Part shown: piece after piece, positions 31,417 through 40,816 of the stretch | Numbering within the stretch: the first letter of the stretch is position 1 | How the letters are laid out: the number at the start of each line of letters is the position of its first letter | Source of the DNA: Candidatus Saccharicenans sp. | GTDB lineage: Bacteria; Acidobacteriota; Aminicenantia; Aminicenantales; Saccharicenantaceae | DNA length: 64,000 nt | Reading direction: 5' to 3' | NCBI GenBank assembly: GCA_030017715.1 | Contig: JASEIU010000002.1 | Span: 112,915 to 176,914 of the forward strand | Program-made: the position numbers and the translations under genes | Notes under the pieces: model-generated | The model's database searches: none | Seen by the model: the letters and a program-made list of their open reading frames with translations, nothing else | What the model was told of the DNA's origin: nothing

Positions 31417-33360
31417 ATGGTAGAGGCTTTTAGCTATTTAATTTTTCTTCCAAGGAAAGCCGGCGGGGGACATAAGGTGATAAACTTAAATGCCTCGAGG
31501 TCAAAAAGAAAAAACCCGGAAAAAGATCTGGAAAGCCAGCGTCCGGGGCCGGAATCAAAACCGCCCTTTTTCCGAATCCTGGAAGCGGTCTGGCTATTGA
31601 CGTTCGCTTTTTTGATCCTTGCTCCGGAAATGCTGTCGGCAGCTTCGCTTTCAGAAAAAACAGCTGCCAGTCTAATAACTGTCAATTATTCAAACAGCTT
31701 GTTTTTGCTGCCGATTTGTCCTGAACCCCAGAAAAAACCCGCGACCTCTCCACTCCATCTGAGAATCCAGGAATTTCTGGTAAAGAAAGTCGGGCTGGAG
31801 CCTATCGATAAGCTCGAGCAGGAATTAAAACCCCTGGTAAATACCGAAGCCCTGGACCTCTATCTTTTCTATTACTGGCTGCGGGGACAGCCGCTTGAAG
31901 GGCTCTGTCTCAGCCGGCTGCAGCTAAGGCTGTCACCGGCCGACCCCATTCTTCTAAACAATGCGGCTGCTTTTCTGTACGCCGCGGGCGAACAAAAACT
32001 GGCCTCAGAAGCCCTGGCTGAAGCCCGCGCCATTCTTCCTGACAATGCGGTCATTTTGAGCAATAGCGGAGTGGTAAATTATCTTCTCGGGCAACCTGGT
32101 GGAGCCAGAAAATATTTCCTCAAAGCAGTTAGCCTGGATAATCATCAACCTGAAGCCAACCGGGCGCTCCATCTGATGAAGCTCCAGGAAAGTCCGGCTG
32201 AGCGCTTCACTCCTTACCTCAAAAATTCTCTCTCGGGCGCCTACCGGGAATCGCTGGCCAGGCTTGTGGAGAACCCTCCGATTCCCCTCGCCTTTCAGCA
32301 GGAAATCTATTCCGCCTGGCCGGATTTGCCCGAAGACTTTGAATCCTACTACCGCCAGACCCCGTATTATCAGAGCGCTTTTCTGCGGATGGAAGGAAAA
32401 GAAGTTGAGCTGCGGGAGAATTTCGAAAAACTTCTCGCGGCCGGACTGAGCTTTCCGGAAACGGAGTTTTCCGTAGCTGGAGGGCTGGCGCTCAGCTCTG
32501 CCCGGGCTTATATGTATCTCACAGAACTTGAAGGCAAACTCGATTATCTCGAAAGAGAAATAGAAAGTCCCGCGGATATGAAACTTTCGGAAATAGTTGC
32601 CCGGGCAAACAGCCAGCTTGAAACCCTCTGGAAGGACTATCAGAAAAAAGAAAAAGCCTGCCTGCGACTGCCGCGAGAAGAACGGATCGAGTGCATCAAA
32701 AAGGCTCAGGAAGAATATTGCCTCCGCTACCGCCAGCAGTCCGAATATTTTTATCAATCCTGTCGGAAGGTGGTTTTAAGTTTTCTCCGGCAGGCCGACC
32801 CGTACTTAAAAGATTTTGTCGGCCGCTTTTACTTCTGGCTCAGGTATCTTCCGGAAGAGCCGCGAACACGGAAAAAGCTCGAGGCCGAACTACGACTCTG
32901 GCGTCTTTACCAAAGGCTCTGGGAAAAAAGCTTCCTGCTGCTGACCAGGCTCCCCCCGCCGGCCTTCAAGGATTGTCTCCCGCCGCTGCCGCTTGAACCG
33001 GAGACCAGTGCCGAGCCTATAATCTCGCTATACGACCCTTCTTCAGGCATAAGCATAGATTACGAAGATCCGAAGCTGACTTTCCGCTTCCGGCCGGATC
33101 GGGTTATCTTTGCCGCCTTTCCCCCGCTGCCTGAACTGAGTCCAGTCGGCAAACCCTTTATGTCAACCGTCCATCTATATCCGCCTGAAACCTCCGGCGG
33201 CCGGCCTCTTTACCTGGTGCTGGAAGCAGACGGCAAGCTCAGCGACATAGGCGAACTCGGACCCTGGGCTTATACCGGCCTCAGCACTGCCACTTCCTGG
33301 CGCATCCTCCTGAACCTCAGCCTCCCGGAATCATTGAAGGAAGCTTCCCGGTTTCCGTGA
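31417..33360 (+). CDS. TPR-like repeat protein of unknown function
   Basis: Long ORF with TPR-like segment (NNAAAFLYAAGEQKLASEALAEARAILPDNAVILSNSGVVNYLLGQPGGARKYFLKAVSLD); start uncertain. Confidence 0.65.
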   Translation: MVEAFSYLIFLPRKAGGGHKVINLNASRSKRKNPEKDLESQRPGPESKPPFFRILEAVWLLTFAFLILAPEMLSAASLSEKTAASLITVNYSNSLFLLPICPEPQKKPATSPLHLRIQEFLVKKVGLEPIDKLEQELKPLVNTEALDLYLFYYWLRGQPLEGLCLSRLQLRLSPADPILLNNAAAFLYAAGEQKLASEALAEARAILPDNAVILSNSGVVNYLLGQPGGARKYFLKAVSLDNHQPEANRALHLMKLQESPAERFTPYLKNSLSGAYRESLARLVENPPIPLAFQQEIYSAWPDLPEDFESYYRQTPYYQSAFLRMEGKEVELRENFEKLLAAGLSFPETEFSVAGGLALSSARAYMYLTELEGKLDYLEREIESPADMKLSEIVARANSQLETLWKDYQKKEKACLRLPREERIECIKKAQEEYCLRYRQQSEYFYQSCRKVVLSFLRQADPYLKDFVGRFYFWLRYLPEEPRTRKKLEAELRLWRLYQRLWEKSFLLLTRLPPPAFKDCLPPLPLEPETSAEPIISLYDPSSGISIDYEDPKLTFRFRPDRVIFAAFPPLPELSPVGKPFMSTVHLYPPETSGGRPLYLVLEADGKLSDIGELGPWAYTGLSTATSWRILLNLSLPESLKEASRFP

Positions 33361-33379
33361 GGGTTGGCCATGATGGCTG

Positions 33380-33488
33380 GAAGGTGGCAACGTCTCACTC
33401 TCCTGACGCCCGCCGCGCAAGGGGTTCCCCACGGGGGATCGGTGAGCGAGGATGGGATGAGGCACCCCGTAAAAGGGCCCTCTTACCC
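33380..33488 (+). repeat. Divergent member (R5) of the dispersed repeat family
   Basis: CGCAAGGGGTTCCCCACGGGGGATCGGTGAGCGAGGATGGGATGAGGCACCCCGTAAAAGGGCCCTCTT; starts just after the stop codon of 31417-33360. Confidence 0.65.
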
Positions 33489-33599
33489 AGAGACGCCTAA
33501 ACGAAAACAGCGAGGCTATAACCATCAAAAAACAGATAGACAGTGGATTATTTTCCCTGATAACATATGGAAAATCTTAAAGAGAGGTGAGCAGAAGCG

Positions 33600-34961
33600 A
33601 TGGAGACTAAAGAAAAATCCAGGTTCCCCAGGACTTTCTGGACGGCCAACACCGTTGAACTTTTTGAAAGGGCGGCTTACTACTCGATGGCTTCCTTCAT
33701 GGTCATTTATTTGAAGGAAGTCCTGGGTATGTCGCCAACCTTTGCCACCTTCCTCAATGGCTCCCTGCTCTGGGGCCTGATTTACTTCATGCCGATTGTC
33801 TCCGGAACGCTGGCTGACAAGTACGGTTATAAGCGTTCGCTGACTGTTTCATTCTTCATGTTATTCTTCGGCTACCTGATCATGGGAAATGTGCAAAAAT
33901 TCTGGCCGGCGGTAGCCGGGCGTTCAGCCACAGGTCTTGATTATACTATCCCGGTCGTTCTGGCCATTGTGCTGATCGGCCTGGGCGGTTCGATCGTTAA
34001 ACCCTGTATTGCCGGCACCGTCCAGAAGACTTCCGGTCTGTATGCCACTCTGGCCTTCGGCATTTTTTACATGGTCATAAACATAGGTTCGATTACCGGG
34101 CGCGGGGTGTCCTATTTCATCCGGACTAATCTGGGCATTCCGGCTATCTTCACCTACGCCTCCAGCGTTTTCATTCTTCTCGGCCTGCTGGTGGTCCTTT
34201 TTATATACAAAGAACCAGAGTTCGTAAGCGACGGTCTAAAAGATGGACAGCAAGTTAAAAAGAAATCACTTAAGGAAGCTGTGCTCGGAATTTTTATCGT
34301 CCTGAGCAACCTGAAGTTTGTCTTCTTCCTGGTGGTTATCGCCCTCTTCTGGTTCCTTTATGTTCAGCTTTATAACCTCATGCCGCTCTTCCTGCGCCAC
34401 ATCGACCCGAACGCTCCGGTTGAACTTTACACCTTAGCCAACCCGCTGATGATCGTCTGCTTCCAGCTTTTGATCACCAGGCTGGTTAAAAGATGGACGC
34501 CGGTAAAATCGATCTTGCTGGGCGTCGGTGTGACCACAACCGGCATGCTGTTGAACATCCTGCCTGTGCTTCTTTTCTCCGATATCAGCCACCGGGTTTC
34601 CCTGGTCGGGCTGGCCATACCGGTGGCCGGAATTTTTCTGCTGGTAAGCATAGCCTCAATGGCCGTCGGCGAGATGATGGCTTCCCCGCGGATATACGAA
34701 TACATCGGCCGGATAGCTCCCAGGGGAGAAGAAGGCCTTTATCTTGGTTACGCCAACCTACCGGTGGCTATTGGCAGCATCCTCGGCGGCCCTATCGGCG
34801 GGGCGCTCTATCAGAAGCACATCGCCAGCCCGCTTCAAGCCGGACAATCGCCCCATTACATAATCATCTGGGCCACGATCGCTTTCCTGGGTGTTTGCTC
34901 GATGGCTGGACTGGCCATTTATGACCGGCTGCTGGCCAGGGAAAAATCAAAGGATGCCTGA
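33600..34961 (+). CDS. POT/PTR-like MFS transporter
   Basis: FWTANTVELFERAAYYSMASFMVIYLKEVLGMSP, GTLADKYGYKRSLTVSFFML, about 12 TMs. Confidence 0.82.
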   Translation: METKEKSRFPRTFWTANTVELFERAAYYSMASFMVIYLKEVLGMSPTFATFLNGSLLWGLIYFMPIVSGTLADKYGYKRSLTVSFFMLFFGYLIMGNVQKFWPAVAGRSATGLDYTIPVVLAIVLIGLGGSIVKPCIAGTVQKTSGLYATLAFGIFYMVINIGSITGRGVSYFIRTNLGIPAIFTYASSVFILLGLLVVLFIYKEPEFVSDGLKDGQQVKKKSLKEAVLGIFIVLSNLKFVFFLVVIALFWFLYVQLYNLMPLFLRHIDPNAPVELYTLANPLMIVCFQLLITRLVKRWTPVKSILLGVGVTTTGMLLNILPVLLFSDISHRVSLVGLAIPVAGIFLLVSIASMAVGEMMASPRIYEYIGRIAPRGEEGLYLGYANLPVAIGSILGGPIGGALYQKHIASPLQAGQSPHYIIIWATIAFLGVCSMAGLAIYDRLLAREKSKDA

Positions 34962-35489
34962 TGGCCTGATTGCCTCAAGGGCACCTGTTGAAGCTTCATT
35001 AAAGTTTAATCATTTGGCTGATAATATTTTTTTGTCCTGTCGACACCTTTAATGGGCAATGCTTTAGCCTGATCCGGCTTCTAAATTACAGGAAAAGCCC
35101 TTTGATGAAATTCCTTGTATAAGAGTTTCGCCGGCATGATTTGCTTGCTGTTGTTATAGCAATAAAGGCCCGCACCTGTTCCGGCACTAACTAACTCTCG
35201 CTCCATTCATGAGTCCCCTGTTATTCCCATGTTTACCTGCAACAAAGCCGGAAGAGCTTTTTGATCCCGTTATCACTGATCTTTATATCCCGAATTTCCT
35301 TTCCTAAAAGAGTACCCGCCCTCGCTCATCTCCCTGAAGCAGTCTTACTTCCGAGACTTAAGATAAAAATTAGAATTCTTATTTGTCACTGCGTATTTGC
35401 CCGGAAAGAAAAAACCTTGCTCTCCTGTCTCTCCGGGATAACGGAACCAAAGCTGAATGATGGAGGCCAGGTGGCACTGTGTAAGAGGC

Positions 35490-35716
35490 CCCTCCTTATA
35501 ATTTCAGCCGGCAATTAATCAGCCAGGATGAGATGTCCGGAGCGCCCCACAGCCCCGCCTGACATTCTTTCCAATCCGGGTCAATAAGGAATCGGCGAAG
35601 AAAGGCTTTCAGAGGGTGGCACGGTGTGTCTCCGAACTACCCGTAGCGGAAGGGGTTCCCCACGGGGGGATGGGTGGAGCGAGGAAGGAAGGGGGCGGGC
35701 CGTGACAGGACCTTCC
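35490..35716 (+). repeat. Dispersed repeat family member R6
   Basis: AGAGGGTGGCACGGTGTGTCTCCGAACTACCCGTAGCGGAAGGGGTTCCCCACGGGGGGATGGGTGGAGCGAGGAAGGAAGGGGGCGGGCCGTGACAGGACCTTCCC, plus the R3/R4 linker segment (AATTTCAGCC...ATGTCCGGAGCGCC...CAGCCCCGCCTGACATTCTTTCCAATCC). Confidence 0.85.
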
Positions 35717-35757
35717 CGCGCGGTCAGGCGTAAAAGTGCGGGCAGCTTTCCCGCATG

Positions 35758-37023
35758 CTAATTGCCGAACCGCGGGTTGACCACACCGGCATAGATCGAA
35801 CCGAAGGTGTAGTTGACTCCCAGGGAGATTCCGTAGCTGTAAGCCGTGGCCAGGGCTTTCCTCTGCAGCAGGATGTCCTCCAGGCTCAAGTCGCCCTTGG
35901 CCAGGTAAACCTGGTCTTTTATCTTGGCAAAACGGCCTGATATCCCGACCGAGAATCCCCGGTAGAGCCTCAAGTTGAGGCTGGTGTTGAAAGTCAGATG
36001 GTTTTTTCCGAAGTCGTGAAAATAATGAAAACCTTCCAGAGAGGCGTAGACATTGCCCCACGGCTCCTTTATTTCCAGGGTTACCGATAGAGTCTCTCCC
36101 AGCAGGGCCTCTCGCATCTTGTCGAAGATGGTTTCCTCGCGGTAATAATTGAGGTTGAAACCCACCCGGTACAGGAAACGCAACTGGCGTCTGGTTGATT
36201 CCGAGTAGGGGAAATAATTGTATTCGATGGCCGGGGCCGGATTGACATTAAGGTTGATGTTATTATAGGTCGAGGAAGACACCCCGAACCAACCGCCCAC
36301 TGACCAGTGCTGGTTCAGGGCATAGACCAGGAGTGTCGAAAGGCTGAAGCTGTTCTGATGGGAAGTTATGATGGTGGTGACGTCGTCCTCGGTCACCTTG
36401 AACCGGCTGCTGTTGAAATACCCTGACAGACCCGAGCGAAATTTAAGCCTCTCGGTCACCCGGCCGGCGCTCAGGTTGCTGTGCAGGGAGAAAAAATTCT
36501 TGGTTTCTTCACCCGACAGGCTGCCAGACATTCCCAGGTTAAATACCCAGAAATTCCAGGGGTCTTCTACTTCAGCCGGCGGCAGGCGCTTTTCAAAGTC
36601 TATTCTCAGGTAATCGCCCAGGTCGGTCTTGGCTAAATAGGGCACCAGACCCACCTTTAACACCCGGACCAGGCCCTTTCTTTCAATGTCAGCCGAATCC
36701 ATATTGGAAGAAACATATTTCAGGGTGTGGTGAACGTCATAAAAATTGTTGCGGCCGATGAAATTCAAAGTGTATTCCCGGCCGCCGCCGGCCGTTCTCT
36801 GGATGGTGATAAGGATGTGAACGTCAGCTTCGTTTCTCTCGCGGACGAAACTGACGAAGCTCAATTCCGACCGGATATAGTTCATATCGCATTGATGACA
36901 GTCAATAAACACACGGGGAGGCTCCTGGACCACCCGGGGAATCCTGTCCTGGGCCGGGACCTGAAGAGACAATAACAGGACCGCGCTGACCAATATGAGA
37001 TAAAGCCTGCAAGATTTCATCAC
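35758..37023 (-). CDS. Secreted/outer-membrane beta-barrel-like protein, unknown function
   Basis: N-terminal signal (LYLILVSAVLLLSLQVPAQD); alternating amphipathic strands; ends ...FGSIYAGVVNPRFGN. Confidence 0.65.
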   Translation of the reverse strand: MMKSCRLYLILVSAVLLLSLQVPAQDRIPRVVQEPPRVFIDCHQCDMNYIRSELSFVSFVRERNEADVHILITIQRTAGGGREYTLNFIGRNNFYDVHHTLKYVSSNMDSADIERKGLVRVLKVGLVPYLAKTDLGDYLRIDFEKRLPPAEVEDPWNFWVFNLGMSGSLSGEETKNFFSLHSNLSAGRVTERLKFRSGLSGYFNSSRFKVTEDDVTTIITSHQNSFSLSTLLVYALNQHWSVGGWFGVSSSTYNNINLNVNPAPAIEYNYFPYSESTRRQLRFLYRVGFNLNYYREETIFDKMREALLGETLSVTLEIKEPWGNVYASLEGFHYFHDFGKNHLTFNTSLNLRLYRGFSVGISGRFAKIKDQVYLAKGDLSLEDILLQRKALATAYSYGISLGVNYTFGSIYAGVVNPRFGN

Positions 37024-37108
37024 GGTTCTCCTTCAGTCCGGCCCGCAGCCCCGCTCCCTGTCTATCCGGCTACCCGTCCGGAAAAATTCTGACAGGAGGC
37101 AAAAGGTC

Positions 37109-37588
37109 CTATCTTTTCCTTCTGGCGGCCTGTTCTTCTAATTGACGGATGAGGTCAGGGTTAGACAGCCCAGAGGTCGGCTCTGTCCCGGAGCCGGCGG
37201 TCGTGACCCGGCCACCAGTTAGGAACCATTCTTTAACCTCGCGATTAAAGAGCTCGAACAGCAGCTTCAGACCAAATATTGTGCCCAGAGGGAAAAGACC
37301 TACCAGAACAACCGCCATGAACAGAGAAGCCGGCCAGGCCCAGCGGCGAGCGGCCTTTATTCCAGAGGTGGTTTTCAGCCCGGCCAGGCCGAATAATAAC
37401 GAGCCTGCGACCAGCCACAGCCCGGATTTTTCCAGGAAATCTGCTCCGGCCAGTTGTCTCAACTCGCCCCCCGAACCCAGGCTCAGGCGGGCCATAATCA
37501 TCAGGCCGAGGCTGACCAGAAAAGTGACCAGGCCGAGAACGGCAAAAACCTTGATTGTCTTACTTATCAGATTGACTCTTTCGGGCAT
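37109..37588 (-). CDS. Membrane protein of unknown function
   Basis: ORF with several TM segments. Confidence 0.55.
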   Translation of the reverse strand: MPERVNLISKTIKVFAVLGLVTFLVSLGLMIMARLSLGSGGELRQLAGADFLEKSGLWLVAGSLLFGLAGLKTTSGIKAARRWAWPASLFMAVVLVGLFPLGTIFGLKLLFELFNREVKEWFLTGGRVTTAGSGTEPTSGLSNPDLIRQLEEQAARRKR

Positions 37589-37758
37589 CAGGACCTGCTA
37601 AGCTTCTATTTTACTTGACTTCCGGCTGGATTCAAGGTCGAAATTAAAGTAAAATCAGCAAGGCCAATGAGCGCCGCCCCAGTCCCGGAGACGGGAAAGG
37701 ATATTTTCAAGTTTCTCTGGCCAGGTTTAGCAATATGTATGATTAGCCCCAGGAATTT

Positions 37759-38511
37759 TTGAGCATGAGGTGGCAAATGAAAAGACCGATTATATTCCTT
37801 CTATTAGCGCTCAGTCTGACTGCCAGGCTTTCGGCCGATGTTTACATCAAGACGGTAACCAGGGTGGAAGCGATTGAGGCCATGGGTCAGAATATCCCGG
37901 CCCGGGAAAGCGTTTCCGAACAATGGATCAGCGACGATTTCTACTTTGTCGAGACGGGAGAGGGTTTTGCCTATCTTTTTGATTCCAGGCAGGGTCTCGT
38001 CTACCTGATCTCCCACCGGACAAAATCTTACCTTGAAATTAAACCGCCCGTCCACTATGCCAGCCTGCTGCCGGCCGAACTGGCGACGATGGCCCGGGCC
38101 CTGGAACAGATGACCATTTCGGTCCAGCCCACCGGCGAAACCAGGGTGATAAACAACATCAAATGCCAGGGCTACCGGCTGGAGATGACCATGATGATGT
38201 ACCCGGTAGAAATAACGATCTGGGCCTCAGAAGAACTTCCGGTTAACCTGAAAAAGTTTCTGGAAATAATCTGGCCAGAATTCATCAAGTTGGAGCTCAA
38301 AGCCTCCAGTCAGATGGTAGCCGAAATCAGCAAGATTCACGGCTTATGGATATCCCAGGAGAGTAAAGCCCAGGTAATGGGGACGGAGGTCAAGTCCAGG
38401 GCTGAAGTGGTGGAAATCAGCAAGAAGAGTCCGCCCAGAAACATCTATGCTCTCCCCCAGGGTTACCGCAAGAAGGACCGCCTGGAAATGGAAGATATTC
38501 AGGGATTCTGA
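37759..38511 (+). CDS. Exported protein, DUF4412-like
   Basis: Signal peptide plus YIKTVTRVEAIEAMGQNIPARESVSEQWISDDFYFVETGEGFAYLFDSRQGLVYLISHRTKSYLEI; no recognised catalytic motif. Confidence 0.6.
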   Translation: MSMRWQMKRPIIFLLLALSLTARLSADVYIKTVTRVEAIEAMGQNIPARESVSEQWISDDFYFVETGEGFAYLFDSRQGLVYLISHRTKSYLEIKPPVHYASLLPAELATMARALEQMTISVQPTGETRVINNIKCQGYRLEMTMMMYPVEITIWASEELPVNLKKFLEIIWPEFIKLELKASSQMVAEISKIHGLWISQESKAQVMGTEVKSRAEVVEISKKSPPRNIYALPQGYRKKDRLEMEDIQGF

Positions 38512-38564
38512 GGCAGGATGCCGGTCGCCTTGATTTTTGCCCGGGGCGGCATTATTCTTACCCT

Positions 38565-40067
38565 ATGAAGACAGAGAATGAAATAAGGGTCCGCTTCGCT
38601 CCCAGTCCCACCGGTTACATCCACGTCGGCAATGCCCGCACCGCCCTGTTCAACTGGCTGTTTGCCAGACAGAAGGGCGGGGTTTTTGTCCTCCGGGTGG
38701 AAGACACCGACATCGAACGCTCCCGGGAAGAGTACGAGCGCAACCTGATCCAGGACCTGCGCTGGCTGGGACTCGACTGGGACGAGGGTCCTGACGTGGG
38801 CGGAAAGTTCGGCCCCTACCGGCAATCAGAAAGACTTGACCTCTACCACAGGTATGCCGCCAAGCTCCTGGAAGAAGGAAAGGCCTATTACTGTTTCTGC
38901 ACGCCTGAAGAGCTGGAAAGCCAGAGGCAGGCCGCCCTGGCTGAAGGCCGGATGCCGGTTTATAGCGGCCGGTGCCGGAACATAAGCCTGGATGAAGCCC
39001 GGCGCCGCCTATCAGCCGGAGAAGAAGGAGCCATCCGCCTCAAAGTTCCGGAGGAGGGATTAATTCAGTTTGAAGACCTGGTTCGCGGCCCGGTGGAATT
39101 CGACCTGAAACTCATCGGCGACCCTATCATTGTCCGGTCGAACGGCATGCCGGCCTACAACTACGCGGTGGTCGTGGACGACGCCCTGATGAATATCACC
39201 CATGTCATCCGGGGTGAAGACCATGTGAGCAATACTCCGCGCCAGATACTGCTGTATCAGGCCCTGGGCTGGAAGCAGCCGGTTTTCGCCCACCTATCGA
39301 TGGTGATGGGAAAGGACAACACCAGGCTGAGCAAGCGCCACGGGGCAACATCTGTCGACCAGTTCCGGCGCGACGGAATCCTGGCCGAAGCTCTGTGCAA
39401 TTATCTCTCTTTCCTGGGCTGGTCGCCGCCCGAAGGAAACGAAGTGCTGCGGCTGGAAGAACTGGTCAAGCTGTTTGACCTCAGCCGGGTCAGCCGGTCG
39501 GCTGCCATTTTCGACTATGAAAAGTTGCACTGGCTCAACCGGCAGCACATAAGACTTCTGCCGGCCGAAAAAAAACTGGAGCTGGCCCTACCCTATCTTC
39601 GGGAAGCCGGGCTGGCGGGCCCGGAACTAAGCCCGGCCCAGCGGGAGTGGCTGGAAAAAGCTGTGACTATTCTGGTGGAAGGGGTCGATAAATTTTCCGA
39701 GCTGCCGCAAAAATTCTCCCTGCTATTTGATTTTGAACCTGAAAATCTGGACCAGGAAGCCAGAGACATCATTCAGACTGATTCGGCCAGGAAGGTGCTT
39801 GGCGCTTTCATCCAGAAAACATCCGGACTTAAAGAATTCAACTATGAACTTTTTGCCGCCCTGACCGGGGAGATAAAAAAAGAAACGGGCATCAAGGGCA
39901 AGGACCTTTTCCATCCCCTCAGGGTGGCCCTGACCGCCAGAGCCTCAGGCCTGGAGCTGGACAAGTTCATCCCGCTGGTGGAGGCGGGGGCAAAACTGGA
40001 TTTTCCGCAGCGGATAAAAAGCTGCCTGGAAAGAATCGCCGAAATTTCATCTATCTTAAGAAAATAA
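38565..40067 (+). CDS. gltX: Glutamyl-tRNA synthetase
   Basis: VRFAPSPTGYIHVGNARTALFNWLFAR, VLRVEDTDIERS, GKDNTRLSKRHGATSVDQF. Confidence 0.96.
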   Translation: MKTENEIRVRFAPSPTGYIHVGNARTALFNWLFARQKGGVFVLRVEDTDIERSREEYERNLIQDLRWLGLDWDEGPDVGGKFGPYRQSERLDLYHRYAAKLLEEGKAYYCFCTPEELESQRQAALAEGRMPVYSGRCRNISLDEARRRLSAGEEGAIRLKVPEEGLIQFEDLVRGPVEFDLKLIGDPIIVRSNGMPAYNYAVVVDDALMNITHVIRGEDHVSNTPRQILLYQALGWKQPVFAHLSMVMGKDNTRLSKRHGATSVDQFRRDGILAEALCNYLSFLGWSPPEGNEVLRLEELVKLFDLSRVSRSAAIFDYEKLHWLNRQHIRLLPAEKKLELALPYLREAGLAGPELSPAQREWLEKAVTILVEGVDKFSELPQKFSLLFDFEPENLDQEARDIIQTDSARKVLGAFIQKTSGLKEFNYELFAALTGEIKKETGIKGKDLFHPLRVALTARASGLELDKFIPLVEAGAKLDFPQRIKSCLERIAEISSILRK

Positions 40068-40070
40068 AAA

Positions 40071-40808
40071 ATGGAACCAAAAGACCGGCTGGGAAGGCTG
40101 AATCCGATTATCGAATTTCTTAAATCCTCTCCCGGCAGGTTGAATAAAATCTTCATTCAAAAAGAAAAGGGACATTACCGGATTTCGGAAATAATCCGGC
40201 TGGCCAGGGAGAATCACATTCCGCTGGTTTTCGCTCCGGGAGAAAAGCTGGATAACCTCTATCCCCGCCACCAGGGAGCGGTAGCCCTGCTGGCCGAGAA
40301 GGAATACCTGGATCTGGAAGACCTGCTGGTTACGGATAAGCCGGCTTTTCTGGTTATCCTGGATGAGGTGGTTGACCCGCAGAACGTCGGGGCTATAATC
40401 CGCAGCGCCGAAGGAGCCGGGGCCGACGGGCTCATAATGCAGGAACGTCATTCGGCCGGTCTGACCTCGACCGTGGCCACGGTGGCCGCCGGGGCCCTGT
40501 CCCACCTGAAGGTGGCCCGGGTGACCAACCTGGCCCGGGCCATAGAACGCCTGAAGGAAAAGGGTCTCTGGGTGGTCGGAGCGGCCGGAGAATCTAAAAT
40601 CAGGTGGTTTGAGTTTGATTTTACCCGGCCGCTGGCCGTGGTTCTGGGCTCCGAAGGTTACGGCCTGCGGCCAAACATCAAGAACAAGTGCGACGCCCTG
40701 CTTTCCCTGCCTATGCTCGGCCGGGTCAACAGCCTGAACGTCAGCGCCGCGGCCGCAGTTTTTTTCTACGAGGTCGTCCGCCAGCGCCTGCTGGCCGGAA
40801 AAAAATAG
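40071..40808 (+). CDS. rlmB: TrmH/SpoU-family 23S rRNA (guanosine-2'-O)-methyltransferase
   Basis: LVILDEVVDPQNVGAIIRSAEGAGADGLIMQ, AVVLGSEGYGLRPNIKNKCDALLSLPMLGRVNSLNVSAAAAVFFYEVVRQR. Confidence 0.92.
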   Translation: MEPKDRLGRLNPIIEFLKSSPGRLNKIFIQKEKGHYRISEIIRLARENHIPLVFAPGEKLDNLYPRHQGAVALLAEKEYLDLEDLLVTDKPAFLVILDEVVDPQNVGAIIRSAEGAGADGLIMQERHSAGLTSTVATVAAGALSHLKVARVTNLARAIERLKEKGLWVVGAAGESKIRWFEFDFTRPLAVVLGSEGYGLRPNIKNKCDALLSLPMLGRVNSLNVSAAAAVFFYEVVRQRLLAGKK

Positions 40809-40816
40809 AGAGCCGC

